DNA of 64,000 nt from assembly GCA_008729055.1 (NCBI GenBank), contig SDUX01000010.1:806001-870000 (forward strand). The letters run 5' to 3'. This stretch comes from Pyropia haitanensis (Eukaryota > Rhodophyta > Bangiophyceae > Bangiales > Bangiaceae). The stretch's first letter is position 1. Every line of letters starts with the position of its first letter. The notes beneath the pieces are model-generated. The model searched no databases. It was not told where the DNA came from and saw only the letters and a program-made list of their open reading frames with translations. Below are positions 1 through 11,030 of this stretch, in pieces. Made by a program: the position numbers and the translations under genes.

Positions 1-901
1 CGGCGGCGGCACCCTCGGCGGTGGCACCCGCGGCGGCTGCATCCGTGGCGGCGGCGGTGCCTGCGGCGGCGCCTGCTGCTGCAGTGTCTCCGACGGGGGT
101 GCCTGCGGCGGCAGCGGCGCCCGCGGCAGCGGCGCCCGCGGCGGCGGCACCCGCGGCAGCGGCACCCGCGGCGGCGGCACCCGCGGCAGCGGCACCCGCG
201 GCAGCGGCACCCGCGGCGGCGGTGCCTGCCAGAGTGGCGGTGGAGGCACCCACGGTGGCCGCGCCCGTCGCGGCGGCGGCACCCGCGGGCGCGACGGCCA
301 CGACCGTCACCGCGGCGGGTGCCGCTCGGCCAGTGGCGGCGGCGGCGACGGCGCCCGTTGCCGTGGTGGCGCCCGTGGCGGCTGTGGCGCCGGCTGTGGC
401 GCCGGCTGCGGCGGCGGCGGCGGCGACGGTGGCGGCGCCAGCGGCGGCACCGGCGGCGGCGGCGCACCCACCCAGTTCCCCCCCCCCCAGTAGGTGCGTA
501 CACGAGGTCATTGACGGCGTGCTGACGTTTGTTCTGCGGCGCGAGACGCGCCCGGCGGCCGCCGCCGCCGCCGCCGCCGACGCGTTTGCCGCCGGCGCGC
601 TCTACCGCGCCGACACGGCGGACCGGCAGGCGTGCCGGCGGCCGGCCGGCGCGGGTGTGGCCGGCGGCGCCGTCGCCGCGTCGGTGGCGGTCGTCCAGTT
701 TGACCGCCAGCCGGTGAGCACGTGGCTGCCGGCCGCGCTGGCCAAGGCCATGGCCTGCTGCACGGGCCACGTCAAGTCGCTGCTGCTGCTGGGCGACGCG
801 TGCCTCGGCCTGGACGAGGACGCGGCCGGGCCGCGGGGGATGGCCGCCGTCTTGGCGGCGCCCGTGCCGGGGGGGGGGGTGCCGCCGCGGCGGGTGCAGG
901 C

Positions 902-943
<42 letters not shown>

Positions 944-2015
944 GCGGCCGCAGAGGCGGCGGCGGCGGAGGCGGCGGCGGACCGGCATGTGAAGCGGGTC
1001 ATCCAGTTGGTGTCGGCGGGCCTGGCCATTGGCCCGCACAGCCCCGGCGGGGACGCCGCCGCCGCCCTGTGGCGGGCGGCCTTTACCGCGCTGAACGTGA
1101 TCGTTGGCACCAGGGCGGCGGGGGTGGCCAAGGGCAGCAGCTATGTAGCCGAGGAGGTCCTGCTGTGGCTGCGGCTGCGGCTGGCCGACCACGCGGTGCT
1201 TTCCGCCTTTCGCGAGCCGCGCGCCTCCACCGTCCGCGTGGCGGTGGAGTTGTACAAGGAGGCCGCCGCCGCGTGCGGCGGCGTGATGGCCAAACGACTG
1301 CGCGCCGCGCACCAGCCGCTGGAGGACGTGCAGGTGCCCAGGGGGCGGGCAAACGCCAAGGGCAAGCTCTCTGCTCGGGCAGAGCTGGCATTGGTGATCA
1401 CCAAGATGGGCGTGACGCTCGTTGAGGATGGCGCCTGCGGCGGCGTAGGAGCGGCGCCGCCCGCCGAGCTCGCCGGCGCCGGTGCGGCGGCCACCGGTGC
1501 GGCGGCGGCCGACCGCTGGACGGCGGCGCCGCTCATCCCCCTCGACCTCGACCTGAGCGTCCAGCGCGGCCTGTACCTCCTCGCCGGCGTCGCCGCGGAC
1601 GACGAGCACGGCGTGGCGGCGGCGCACGCGCTCGCCGACTTTGTGCTGCCGCCCGCCGCGGCGGCGGCGGCGGGCGCGCCGCCGCTCGGCGGGCCGCCCC
1701 TGCCGCGCGCCGGCGGCGTGCCGCGCCTCGCCATCCCGGCGCTGTTCCGGCTGGTCGAGGCGGACGATGCGGCCGCGGCGGGCCGCCTGGCGGCGCTGCT
1801 GTCGCCGCCCGCCGCGGCGGCGGCATCGGGCGCGGGCGCGGCGGGGGGCGGCGGGGGGGGGGGGGGCCGGTGGCCGCCGCCCAACGCGTCGCTTGCCGCG
1901 TGGTTGCGCCGCCGCGCGGGGCTGCCCGCCGCGGCGGCGCCGGCGGCGGCGGCCGCCGGCGCGGCGGCGGCCGCCCATGCGGCGGCGGCCGCCGACACGG
2001 GCGCGGCAGTGGTCG

Positions 2016-2046
<31 letters not shown>

Positions 2047-2140
2047 GGAGGCGGAGGCGGCGGGTGCGGCGGCCGGACCGGCGGCGGCGGCGTCGGCCGC
2101 TGCGCCCCCTCCCCCCGCCCCCCCTGTGGCGGCCGACGCG

Positions 2141-2190
<50 letters not shown>

Positions 2191-2285
2191 CGTGCTCGAC
2201 GCGACGCTGATGGACGTGTTTGGCACCGCCAATGCGGACGAGCTCACCGCCCCCGCCGCGGGCGGCGCGCGCACGCGCGCCGGCT

Positions 2286-2333
<48 letters not shown>

Positions 2334-2497
2334 CGGCCGCCACGGCTGACGTGAGGCACGCCAAGGCCGAGGCGGGGGAGGGCGGGGGGGGGTGGGACGC
2401 CGCGGGCGACGGCGGCGGCAGCGGTGGCGGTGGGCGGGGGGGGGGGGGGGGGGGGGAGGGCAGGCAGGCTGCTCGTAGGGCGAGTGGCGCTCCATGA
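1..2497 (+). CDS. Ala/Gly-rich hypothetical protein, 5' partial, one frame change
   Basis: I do not recognise the family. The frame is open from the window edge, so the start is missing. It begins with Ala/Pro pentapeptide repeats, then a less biased stretch from about 490 to 860 (for example VVQFDRQPVSTWLPAALAKA and KSLLLLGDACLGLDED). At the run of 11 G at 869-879 the coding signal moves to another frame, which continues through a helical region at about 990-1440 (RVIQLVSAGLAIG, YVAEEVLLWLRLRLADHAVL, ARAELALVITKMGVTLVEDG) and ends in Ala, Gly and Pro homopolymers before TGA at 2495. A tract CCCCCCCCCCAG at about 480-490 looks like a 3' splice site, so the Ala/Pro repeats may belong to a separate exon or an intron. 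The product is probably a soluble helical protein with disordered ends. Gene presence is likely; the exact model is not. Confidence 0.5.
101..225 (+). repeat. 15-bp tandem repeat encoding Ala-Ala-Ala-Ala-Pro
   Basis: About eight near-identical copies of a 15-bp unit of the form CCCGCGGCRGCGGCA lie head to tail. In the frame used by the first gene they encode PAAAA pentapeptides; variation is mainly GCG versus GCA at one codon. Confidence 0.8.
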
Positions 2498-3664
2498 CGG
2501 GTGCGGGGGGGGGGGGAACGGGGGGGGGGGGAGGGGGGAGGCGGCGGCCGAGTGCGGCGTTTCCGTTGTGGGGGGATGGCGCGCTGCCGGTGGGTGCGGG
2601 CGGGACGGACGGCGGGGGGCGCGCCGCCGCCGCGTCCGTCACGCGTGGTGAAAGCGGGCGGGGGGGGGGAGGGGGTTGGGCGCCCGCGGCGTCGCCGCCG
2701 CGGTCGCGCGGTGCTCTCGGGCTTGGCCGCCTGTCCGCCCCTGTTTTTTTGTTGTTTTTTTTTCGCTGTGGCGCTCTGCACTGCTGCTGGAGCTCCCGGC
2801 TGTCGTGTGACGTGCGGATGTCTGGCATTGGTCATCCCCCGTGTTCGTACAGCAGGGAGTGGGCGGCCGCGATGGGCTGGTGGTCCTGACAACACCTTAC
2901 AGCGGCGCGGAGCGATGCACGCGCCGGCCGCGACGGTCCCCGCGCCGCCCCACCGCACGCACCGCGTGCCACTCGGGCGACAGCGGCGACCCAGTCGCGG
3001 CCGCCCGCCGCGGGTGGACAGCAGGTCCACGGTCCCACCAACCGGGGTGGCGGGGCGACGCCGTTGCGCGCCACGCCACCCCATCCTTCCCGCCCCGCCA
3101 GTCCCCGCTGTGCGCGGCCTGCACGGCAACGGGCGGGGGGTGGGGTCTGTGGCGTGACTCGCCGTTGCACTCGGTTTTTTTTCCACTCCCCCCCCGCTCT
3201 GCCCGTTAACCTCGTCAGGACGCGCACGTAGGTCGGTGGCGCCACCGCAACCGGCAGACACCAGCTGGCCGTCCCTGTCCAGCCCTGCCCGTCCACGATG
3301 GTCACGCTGCGTGGACGCGCGCGGTGGGTGCGCCCGCGTCGCACGGTCCACGCATGGCGGGGACGCGCGGCGCGACGCCAGCCCCGCCCGTGCTCCGCCC
3401 TCACAGACATTCGCCGCTGTGATGTGCGCTGCTTCCTCCCGGCGCGCGACCAAAGGTGGTCCGTGACGGGATTTTGGCCGTGCGGAGCTGCTTAACACCC
3501 GCCCCCCCCTCTCTCCCCTCCACGTCGACGCGGGCGTGTGGGTGTCGACACCTCCACCCCGCCAGCCGACCGTCCCGGTTCCCACCGGAGCGCCCCCGCC
3601 CCCACTCGTGTGTGCTCGACGGGGGCGCCGACGACTCGTTCCGGCCTCTGCGCTTCTCGCGCCC
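2498..3664. other. Intergenic region; conserved upstream flank of subtilase A
   Basis: No convincing gene. Contains G runs (2505-2540), a T-rich patch (2743-2762) and, from about 3003, sequence that recurs inverted upstream of the second subtilase: a perfect GTGGAC/GTCCAC inverted repeat with 5-nt loop (3014-3030), the palindrome GGTGGCGCCACC (about 3236-3248) and a block with GGTGGTCCGTGACGGGATTT (about 3453-3473). These are candidate promoter elements. Confidence 0.5.
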
Positions 3665-5119
3665 ATGGTGACTCGCCAACGCCGCCATGCCCGTCCCGTG
3701 GTCGCTGTGGCGGCCGCCGCCGTCGCCGCCGCCGCGGCGGTGACCCACGCGGCGGCGGTGGGCGCCGCCGCGCCCACCGCTACCGCCACCCCTGCGGCCG
3801 GTGGCGGCGGCGGCGGCGGCGGCGGCGCTGGTGCCGACGGCTTGCAGGCGACCATCCTGTCCCTCGCACCCGACTGCGACGACTGGTGCGCGCAGCGAGT
3901 AGGCGACCGGCTGGCCACCGCCGGCTGTGGCGGGGTGCGCCACTTTCGGAGACTCGGCATGGTCGCCGCCCGGTGTCCCGCCGCGGTGGCAGGCGCCGGT
4001 ACCAGCCGTGGCGGTGGGTACCCGACTGGGGAGATGGGCGCTGCCGCCAATGACGAGGCGGATGGGGGGTTGCTGACATCCATCCCGGGCGTGGCTGCGT
4101 GGGCGCCTGACGAGGGCGTGACCGCCGACGCGCCCGTCGGCGGCGGCGCCCGACCGCCGCCGACATCCGCGGCCGCGTCGGCGCGCCGCCGTCCCTACCT
4201 GTGGGGCCTGGATCGGATAAACCAGGCGACGCTGCCGCTCGACCGCCGCACCGCCACGGCCACGTGCTACCCGCACGCGGGCGCCGGCGTCCACGTCTTT
4301 GTTGTTGACAGCGGCTGTCGGTCGGACCACGCGCAGTTTGCGCACCTCGCCGCGGCCAACCGCCTGTCCATCGTCCCCGCAGTCGGCAGTAAATTCGTGT
4401 CGGGCGAGGACGACAATGGCCACGGCACGCACGTGGCGGGCACCGTCGCGGGGCGGACGACTGGCGTCGCGCCGGGCGTGACGCTCACGTGCGTCAAGGC
4501 GCTTGAGGCCGGCGGCCGGGGCTCGTACGCGGACATCATCTCTGCATTTGACATGGCCTCTCTCTGGGCGGTTGAACACCCGACGGTCCCCGTCGTACTG
4601 TCCGCGTCGCTCGGCTCCCAGCGCCCCCGCCGCAGCCGCACAAACGCCCGCGGCCGCGCGCTGTTGGACGCCATCACCGAGGCGGCGCTCCGGGCGACCG
4701 ACGCGGGGGTGGTGCTGGTCGCGTCGGCAGGCAACCGCGCCGGTGACGCGTGTGACCATACGCCCGCGTCGGAGCGGCACGTCATTGCGGTGGGCAACAT
4801 CGACGACACCGACGCGCGAGCGGCTTTGTCCAACTGGGGGCGCTGCGTCGACGTGACCGCCCCTGGCACGGACATCCTCAGCGCCGACTACTCGTCGGCT
4901 GACGGAGTCACGGAAAAGTCGGGCACGTCGATGGCCGCACCTCACGTTGCAGGGCTCGCGGCGCTGGTGATGGCCGAGGAGCGTCGCCGCCTCCCCTCGG
5001 CGGCCGTGGTCGCCGCCCTCACCGCTCCCGGCGGGGGCCGCTTGGACGACGGTACGCCGCTCGCGTGGCTTGACGCGGACGCGTGTCGGAATGACCGCGG
5101 CCGCCGGCGCGAGCACTAG
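3665..5119 (+). CDS. Secreted subtilisin-like serine protease (S8, proteinase K type), copy A
   Basis: Predicted secreted endopeptidase of 484 aa in one exon. An N-terminal Ala-rich signal peptide is followed by an I9-like propeptide with cysteines (about residues 57-110) and the S8 domain from about 175. The catalytic triad is visible: Asp215 in FVVDSGCRSDH, His253 in GHGTHVAGTVAG and Ser422 in SGTSMAAPHVAGLAAL, with oxyanion Asn357 in SAGN. Spacing and the DxG, GHGTH and GTSMA contexts are those of the proteinase K branch. The start is the first ATG in the frame, directly before the signal peptide. It lies tail to tail with a close paralogue (5882-7318), so the pair is an inverted duplication; upstream flank is shared too. 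All catalytic residues are intact, so it is probably active, for example in wall turnover, nutrition or defence (inference). Confidence 0.93.
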   Translation: MVTRQRRHARPVVAVAAAAVAAAAAVTHAAAVGAAAPTATATPAAGGGGGGGGGAGADGLQATILSLAPDCDDWCAQRVGDRLATAGCGGVRHFRRLGMVAARCPAAVAGAGTSRGGGYPTGEMGAAANDEADGGLLTSIPGVAAWAPDEGVTADAPVGGGARPPPTSAAASARRRPYLWGLDRINQATLPLDRRTATATCYPHAGAGVHVFVVDSGCRSDHAQFAHLAAANRLSIVPAVGSKFVSGEDDNGHGTHVAGTVAGRTTGVAPGVTLTCVKALEAGGRGSYADIISAFDMASLWAVEHPTVPVVLSASLGSQRPRRSRTNARGRALLDAITEAALRATDAGVVLVASAGNRAGDACDHTPASERHVIAVGNIDDTDARAALSNWGRCVDVTAPGTDILSADYSSADGVTEKSGTSMAAPHVAGLAALVMAEERRRLPSAAVVAALTAPGGGRLDDGTPLAWLDADACRNDRGRRREH

Positions 5120-5881
5120 CAGAAGGAGGCGAAGGCCGCGCAGGAGGTACAGAGCGTCGTCTGGAGGGTGGTAGGGAGTTGACGGACAGGGTTCTCTTAA
5201 CTTGTTTTTGTTTATCAGCCATATAGGCAACAAACACACTTTGCCGCTGCGCGCTGGAGGGGAGCGAGTAGACAGTTGGTAGAAGCGACCGTGTCGCTTC
5301 TGTCTCCCCCCCTCATCCGTGGTCCCCTGCTTCCGATACACAGCTGACGGATGACGATATAACCCTCATTCTTCCTGAGCCCCCTCAAACCGAGATCGTC
5401 TGCTAGCACAGTTGTGCATTCCAAAGTTGCCTTGTTCTGCCCTCTCGTCACGACGACAATACCTACATAGCGCGCCTGCAGCTTGGTGTGGGTACACGCC
5501 ATGGGCGCCAACAGCAGCTATGATGCCTGCTCAGATGTTCTGTGACAGAAAGAACGGGAAAGCACCAAACCCAGGGTCTTTCGCGAGCGCATGAACTTTC
5601 TTTGCTCTAAAGAGTCACCAAAGTGTCACATTCGGACTTCAGGGAAAGTTTTGCAAGATGTTGTGCATTTGGACAACAGAAAAACTGATGCCTCTTCTTC
5701 GCGTTAAATTCAGTGATGTGACAATTCAAAATGCAAACAGCCAGATAGAGAGAAGTTTCGAGCTTTAAAATAAGAGTACACAAAAACAATAATTATAGTG
5801 GATGACCCACACGCCCATTGACACCCTGCCCTCCTACGGACGACCCTGCCGCACATCCTGCACGGTCGTCACCCCCACCAG
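5120..5881. other. Shared 3' region of the convergent subtilases; AT-rich island
   Basis: No coding signal. It is the common 3' flank of both genes. From about 5590 to 5800 base composition falls to roughly 40% GC, unlike anything else within 15 kb, with T- and A-rich stretches and no open frame of note. It may hold both polyadenylation regions or be a small insertion. It contains TTCAGTGATGTGACA (about 5708-5724), which recurs with few changes in another AT-rich island at about 35970. Confidence 0.5.
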
Positions 5882-7318
5882 TTAGTGCTCAGTGGCCGTG
5901 GCGGCCCCCACCCCACACGCTGCCCCATCGAGCCACGCGAGCGGCGTGCCGTCGTCCAAGCGAACCCCCCCCGGGACCGTAAGGGCGGTCACGACGTCCG
6001 GCGCTGACAGGCGGCGACGCTCCTCGGCCAGGACGAGCGCCGCGAGCCCCGTCACGTGAGGTGCGGCCATCGACGTGCCCGACTTTTCCGTGACTCCATC
6101 AGCCGACGAGTAGTCGGCGCTGAGGATGTCCGTGCCAGGGGCGGTCACGTCGACGCAGCGCCCCCAGTTGGACGAAGCCGCTGGCGCGTCGGAGTCGTCG
6201 ATGTTGCCCACCGCAATGACGTGCAGGTCCGACGCGGGCGAGTAGTCACACGCGTCGTCGGCTTCATTGCCCGCGGCCGCGACAAGGACCACCCCCGCCT
6301 CGGCCACGCGCTTTGCCGCCTCCGCCATCATGTCAGCGTTAGGGCGCGTCTCGCCGCTGGGGTTGCGGGGGCGCTTTGCGCCGATCGATGCGGACAGCAG
6401 GACGGGGACGGCCGGGTGGCCGGCTGCCCAGAGCGAGGCCATGTCAAACGCAGAGATGATGTCTGCGTACGTGCCCCGGCCGTACTTATTCATCGCTTTG
6501 ACACACGTGAGCGTCACGTTCGGCGCGACGCCAGTCGCCCGCCCCGCGACGGTGCCCGCCACGTGCGTGCCGTGGCCATTGTCGTCCTCGCCCGACACGA
6601 ATTCACTGCCAACGGCGGGGACGATGGACAGGCGGTTGGCCGCGGCGAGGTGCGCAAACTGCGCGTGGTCCGACCGGCAGCCGCCGTCAACAACAAAGAC
6701 GTGGACGCCGGCGCCCGCGTGCGGGTAGCACGTGGCCGTGGCGGTGCGGCGGTCGAGCGGCAGCGTCGCCTGGTTGATCCGATCCAAGCCCCACAGGTAG
6801 GGACGGTCGGCAGCGGCCACCGCGGGCGTCCGCCGTGGCCGGGTGCCGCCGCCGACGGGCGCCGCGACGGTCGCGCCCTCATCGGGCGCCCACGCAGCCA
6901 CGCCTGGGATGGACGTCAGCACCCCCCCATCCGCCTCGTCATTGGCGGCGGCACCCAGCCCCCCGCCCGCGGTCGCACCGCCGCCGCTGGTGCCGGCGCC
7001 CGCCACCGCGGCGGGACACCGGGCGGCGACCATGCCGAGGCCCCGGAACTGGCGCACCCCGCTGCAGCCGACGGTGGCCAGCTGGTTGCCCACTCGCTCC
7101 GCACACCCGTCGTCGCAGCCGCGTACAAGCGACAGGATAGTCGCCTGCATGCCGTCGGCGCCGCCGGCGACGGCGCCGCCACCGGCCGCAGGGGTGGCGG
7201 TGGCGGTCGGCGCGCCAGCGCCCACCGCCGCCACGGTGGTCACGGCCGCGGTGGCGGCGACAGCAGCGGCGGCCGCGGAAGCGACGGCACGAACAGGGAG
7301 GCTGTGGGGTGCCACCAT
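5882..7318 (-). CDS. Secreted subtilisin-like serine protease (S8, proteinase K type), copy B
   Basis: Paralogue of the 3665-5119 gene, 478 aa, single exon, opposite strand. The order is the same: Ala-rich signal peptide, I9-like propeptide (ATILSLVRGCDDGCAERVG), then the S8 domain. The triad is intact: Asp in FVVDGGCRSDHAQF, His in GHGTHVAGTVAGR and Ser in SGTSMAAPHVTGLAAL; the oxyanion Asn lies in AAAGNEADD. The catalytic core is nearly identical to copy A, whereas the signal peptide, propeptide linker and the loop after the SAS(L/I)G strand differ (QRPRRSRTNAR in A against KRPRNPSGETR in B), so substrate choice or surface charge may have diverged. The first in-frame ATG (7318) sits in a good initiation context, CCACCATGG on the opposite strand. 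Same reaction as copy A: extracellular peptide-bond hydrolysis. Confidence 0.93.
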   Translation of the reverse strand: MVAPHSLPVRAVASAAAAAVAATAAVTTVAAVGAGAPTATATPAAGGGAVAGGADGMQATILSLVRGCDDGCAERVGNQLATVGCSGVRQFRGLGMVAARCPAAVAGAGTSGGGATAGGGLGAAANDEADGGVLTSIPGVAAWAPDEGATVAAPVGGGTRPRRTPAVAAADRPYLWGLDRINQATLPLDRRTATATCYPHAGAGVHVFVVDGGCRSDHAQFAHLAAANRLSIVPAVGSEFVSGEDDNGHGTHVAGTVAGRATGVAPNVTLTCVKAMNKYGRGTYADIISAFDMASLWAAGHPAVPVLLSASIGAKRPRNPSGETRPNADMMAEAAKRVAEAGVVLVAAAGNEADDACDYSPASDLHVIAVGNIDDSDAPAASSNWGRCVDVTAPGTDILSADYSSADGVTEKSGTSMAAPHVTGLAALVLAEERRRLSAPDVVTALTVPGGVRLDDGTPLAWLDGAACGVGAATATEH

Positions 7319-8506
7319 GGTGGGTGGGGAGCTACCGACCGCGGGTGTATCTTGGGGGTGGGGAAGGAGATGACCGAGAAGGGGAGCGCGCACGCCGTGT
7401 GCAGAGAGAAAATGGGAGGGAGAGGGACGGCAGGATGGGTTAAAAAGAAGCGAGAAGAGGACTACAAGCGGGCCAGACGTGTCCGCGTGGAGCTAGTGGA
7501 GGTGGGATGGGGTGCTCGGGAGGAGCGCGGGCGATGAGAACGCAAGTGCATGAGAAGGCCACCCGACCGAGGTGACCGCCTCTTATGAGCACGCACGCGG
7601 GCGGTCGGCGCCACGGGCAGGGGGCGAGGGAACGTGGCGTCTGCCCCCCCCTCGACCGCACCTCGCGCCTGACCGGGCGCCATTGGGTCGACACCGGAGC
7701 GGCAGCCTGGTGCGGTGAGGGTGGCGCCGCCCCCGCGCCCGCAGTGACGACGGTGGGCGTACCGGGGACCGCGCGTTGGCAAGCCCCGCGACGCAAAAAA
7801 AATCCCGTCACGACGGACCACCTGTCCCTGCAGCCGAGCCGGACGGGCGCGTCGCTCAGCGGGGGAGCTCCTCCGAGGGGAGCGCCCGAGCGCTGCGGAT
7901 GGCGCGCCGCCGCGCGTCCCCTGCCATCCGCGGATCGAGGACGACGCGGCGACGGCGGTCGCACCGCTCGTGTCCTCGAAGCGAGGCCAGCGTGGATGGG
8001 GTCGGGTGCAACCAAGATGGCTTGCTGTCTGTACGGGGTGGCGGTGGCGCCACTGACCTACGTCAGCGTTCTGACGCGGTCGACTGCGGGGGGGGGGGGG
8101 GGGGGGGGTGGAATGAACAAACAGGGACCAACGGAAAGTCCCGCCACGGACCACCGCCGCCCGTTCCAGTGCAGGCGGTGCACAGCGGGGCGTGACGGTG
8201 CGCGGGGGTCGGGGGCGCATGGCACCCCCGCGCGCGGCGCCGCCATCCTCCTCTGCGGTATTGCACACCCGTGGACCTGCTGTCCACCCGCGGCGGGCAA
8301 TGGCGCCACCGCGGCGGACGTGGCCGCCGCCGCTTGTGGGCACGAGAGACTGGCCACCGCGGCGGCCGCCGCGGCCGCGCGCGCGCACCGCCCAGCACAC
8401 GACGCCGCGGCACGACCCGCGGGCGGGGCGGTGGCGGGCCCCTGCTGTACGGACTCCGTACGGATGGACGCACGACCAATGGCACGCGCGCGGCGCGGCG
8501 GCGCCC
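7319..8506. other. Conserved upstream flank of subtilase B and low-complexity DNA
   Basis: Holds the inverted counterparts of the three blocks upstream of subtilase A (see the inverted duplication). A run of about 18 G lies at 8091-8108 and an A8 tract at 7797-7804. Long open frames here on both strands lack domain signals and I treat them as spurious. Confidence 0.5.
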
Positions 8507-9287
8507 GCGCAGTGGTGTCAAACCCGCGAACGTCCGCGGATCAAATTTTCGCCCTCTGGGCGTGCAATCGGCCGTGCAACGGCGTGAAAACCTCACTCCA
8601 AGGGGTCTCAGACCACGGTTTTTTGGCACGCCGACGCACGGCGCCGTACACTTTTGAGGCATGAGTTCCGGAGCACTTTTTTTTCCCAGCCGCCGTACGG
8701 GAGCACTGGAGCATGAGCACGTCCTGCAGTATGTCATCGGAATCCATGCTCGTCGTCCTCAGTCGCTCTGACGTCAACACGATGCACGTTTTTGTGCTTT
8801 ACGTGCCATGCGATGGCACGGGCCATGCGCAGTGGAGCGCACGCCTTTGCAAGGAGCAGTGCACTCCGATGCACGCCGGGCCCAGATCTATTCCCGAAAC
8901 AACCCAATTGGAAGTAGTTGGGCTGTCCCAAAGCACGCCCTCACTCTCAGAAATCCATCCTCATTCCGCCGGACGGTGACGGTTTCGAGGATAGCGCCAA
9001 TGACCTTGCCTTATGGTCCAGCACAGTACACAGGCCACCCACACTTGTTGAATTGGGCCGTAGTAAATAATCTGGCAACACGAACCGTCCGTGCACTGCT
9101 GCGTGCCAAGGCGTGCGCTCCAGCGTGCACTGCGTGCAATAATCTGTGCACAGAGTGCAAAATTTCGTGCCATCGACGCACGCGGCGTGCACTCGGGGTC
9201 GGTCCCCCCCCCTCTCACAGGCCCCGTCAGGGGCTGTGCACGCCGCGGCACGATGGCCCGACGTTCGCGGGTTTGACACCACTGCGC
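8507..9287. mobile_element. Foldback-type element I with 28-bp perfect terminal inverted repeats
   Basis: The ends 8507-8534 and 9260-9287 are exact inverted repeats over 28 bp, starting GCGCAGTGGTGTCAAACCCG. A second inverted pair lies inside (8831-8864 against 9091-9123, about 28 of 33 positions equal), and similarity continues inward through CCAGAT...CCCAATT on both arms, so much of the element can fold into a long hairpin with a loop of about 100 nt near 8930-9030. No protein is encoded. The middle is clearly AT-richer than the flanks. A second element with related ends lies at 12039-12767. This fits a non-autonomous DNA transposon (MITE or foldback); no target-site duplication could be read with confidence. 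Confidence 0.55.
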
Positions 9288-10693
9288 CGCCACCGCGCCC
9301 CGCGCGGCGGTGGGCGCGGGCGTGCCGCCGCCGGCGGGTGGCGTGCGACCGCCACGGTGGTGTGGGGGCGGCCAGACGGCGGGGGCACCACGCCGCCAGC
9401 GGCGGGTTGCCATGGACGCATCGCCGCCGCCGCTCTACGCCCCAAAACAGCACCAGGCGGGACGGGACGGGCACCAGGGGTTGCGGGCCCGTTGGGGCTG
9501 GCCCGCCCGTGCAAGGGCGCACGCCCGGGTGAAAAAAAAAATCAAAGCGAAAGAACCAAGAGCGAGGACGACGACCGACACGGATGGACCTGCCAGCACG
9601 GCGGCCACCAATGCCTCTGCCAGCCCTACGAACGGTCCCACGCCGATGGTGGGAGGCGTGCCGTCGCGCTGCGGGTGGGTCAGGGGAGTCGCGCCCACCG
9701 CCGGCGGTGGGCGTGTGCATCCGCTGAGGGCACCGCCCCGGTCCCCAACACTCGAGCGACGCGCCCCAAACCCAATCTCCGCGGCCCGCGGGTCGGCACG
9801 GCCAGCCGCGCGCCATCGCTGGGGGCGGCTCGGAAGCGGGGACGGTGCGCACCACGAGCAAAAAAGGTCGCGGCCAGCGCGACGCACACGCGGCCCGCCC
9901 ACGATGGCCTTTTTGGCGGAAGGGCAAGGTCGCGCGGGTCGGCAGCCGCCGCCGCCAAGCGATGTACCCGCGATGGCGCGACGCCGCCCGTGGCGCGGGG
10001 CGGCGGGGATGCCACGGCGGCACCGGCCGCCCAACACCCCCACGACGGTCGGTCCCCCCTCCCCCCTTTTGCGCACAGGGGCGACGCGGACGGCGCTGGG
10101 GGTGGCGCGGGCCACCACCGACGGCCGCGGCGGGGCGGACGCGGCCCGACCGGCGGGCGGCGGCGCGGCCGTGGCGTGTGGCGGGTGCGCCCGTGTGGTG
10201 CGGGCGGCAGCGGCGGCACCGCACGACGGTGGGCGGCACGACAAGAGGTAATGCACGGCACCCGTCAAAGTGGGAAGACTGGACAGCGGGGGGGGGGGAC
10301 GCCATGCGCGGCGGCGCTACGGCCGTGGCGCCGCCGCGCCGGTCGTGGTCGTGGCGACGGTCACAGCGGCCGCGGCTGCAATTGGCGGTCCTGGTGCGGT
10401 CCAGGTGGCCCACCCTCCCCACCCAGATCCGCTCCCAGTCACGGTGTCGAGCGGCCCCCGCCCCCACCAAGCGCTCGCTGACCGTTCCGGTCCGCGGCCG
10501 TTCCCTCCACACCCGCAACAGCGACTTGAACCACCACCGATCCCCCCCACCCACCCCCCCCCCCCTCGACTGACGCCGCCGTCCCGTGTCAACAACCCCC
10601 CCCCCCCATCCGCCTCTGCACTTTCCCCACCCCCCACGCCTCCCCCCCCCCCGTCTCCCTCCCGCTCCCCCCCTCCCTCCTTTGCCCAGAGCC
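9288..10693. other. GC-rich region without a recognisable gene
   Basis: Open frames run on both strands but show no domain, no biased third positions beyond composition and no convincing start. An A10 tract lies at 9531-9540. From 10540 the sequence becomes C-rich on the plus strand, leading to the small gene at 10694. Confidence 0.4.
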
Positions 10694-11030
10694 ATGGTCG
10701 CCACCCCCGCCCCCCCCCCCTGACGCCCGTGGACCCCCCCCCTCCCCCCCCCCCGCCATCACGGCGGTGCGCGCCCTCGCGGTCACACCCTTCATCGGCG
10801 GCTTCCTCCAGGGCGCCTTCTCCGTCTTTGTCGTCCACTATGGGCAGCGCCGCGCCGCCCGCCGGGCGGCGGCGGCGGCGGCCGCCGCCGCGGCGCCGCC
10901 GCCTGCGGGCGGACGTGACGACCCGCTGCGCGACGGCCTGGCCGCGGCGGTGGTGTCATCGGGGGGGGGGGGTGGGGGGGTGGGGGGGACCACCGCGGCG
11001 CCGGCGGCGGGCGTGCGCTTGGTCGAGTGA
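10694..11030 (+). CDS. Small putative membrane protein, frame change at a C run
   Basis: The ATG at 10694 has a good context (GAGCCATGG) and opens a Pro-rich leader. After the C run at about 10733-10754 the better frame reads TAVRALAVTPFIGGFLQGAF followed by SVFVVHYGQRRAARRAA, a hydrophobic segment flanked by basic residues, then an Ala-rich tail and APAAGVRLVE before TGA. The two frames differ by one base in the C run, so either the run length is wrong or an intron is hidden. GTGAGT directly at the end (11027) could be a 5' splice site; a good acceptor with a T-rich tract (CCGGTCCCGGCAG) ends at 11302, and splicing would keep the frame open to 11738. No family recognised. Confidence 0.35.

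Larger units (their letters stand above)
3003..8298. repeat. Large imperfect inverted duplication carrying the two subtilase genes
   Basis: The left arm (about 3003-5119) and right arm (about 8298-5882, inverted) each hold three conserved upstream blocks in the same order, then a subtilase gene. Block 1 (3003-3030 against 8271-8298) is essentially identical over 28 bp. Block 2 is the GGTGGCGCCAC palindrome followed by ACCTACGT (about 3230-3250 against 8040-8062). Block 3 contains GGTGGTCCGT and GACGGGATTTT (about 3453-3475 against 7800-7825). The central 0.76 kb is not duplicated. Divergence between the proteins and in the spacers argues against an assembly fold-back. Confidence 0.75.

Noticed and set aside
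602..4083. Very long minus-strand frames antisense to the first gene and subtilase A
   Set aside because: They are shadows of genes with strong evidence on the plus strand.
5700..5730. C/D box snoRNA in the AT-rich island
   Set aside because: A TGATGT core is present but no convincing box D with terminal stem could be placed; kept only as a possible explanation.
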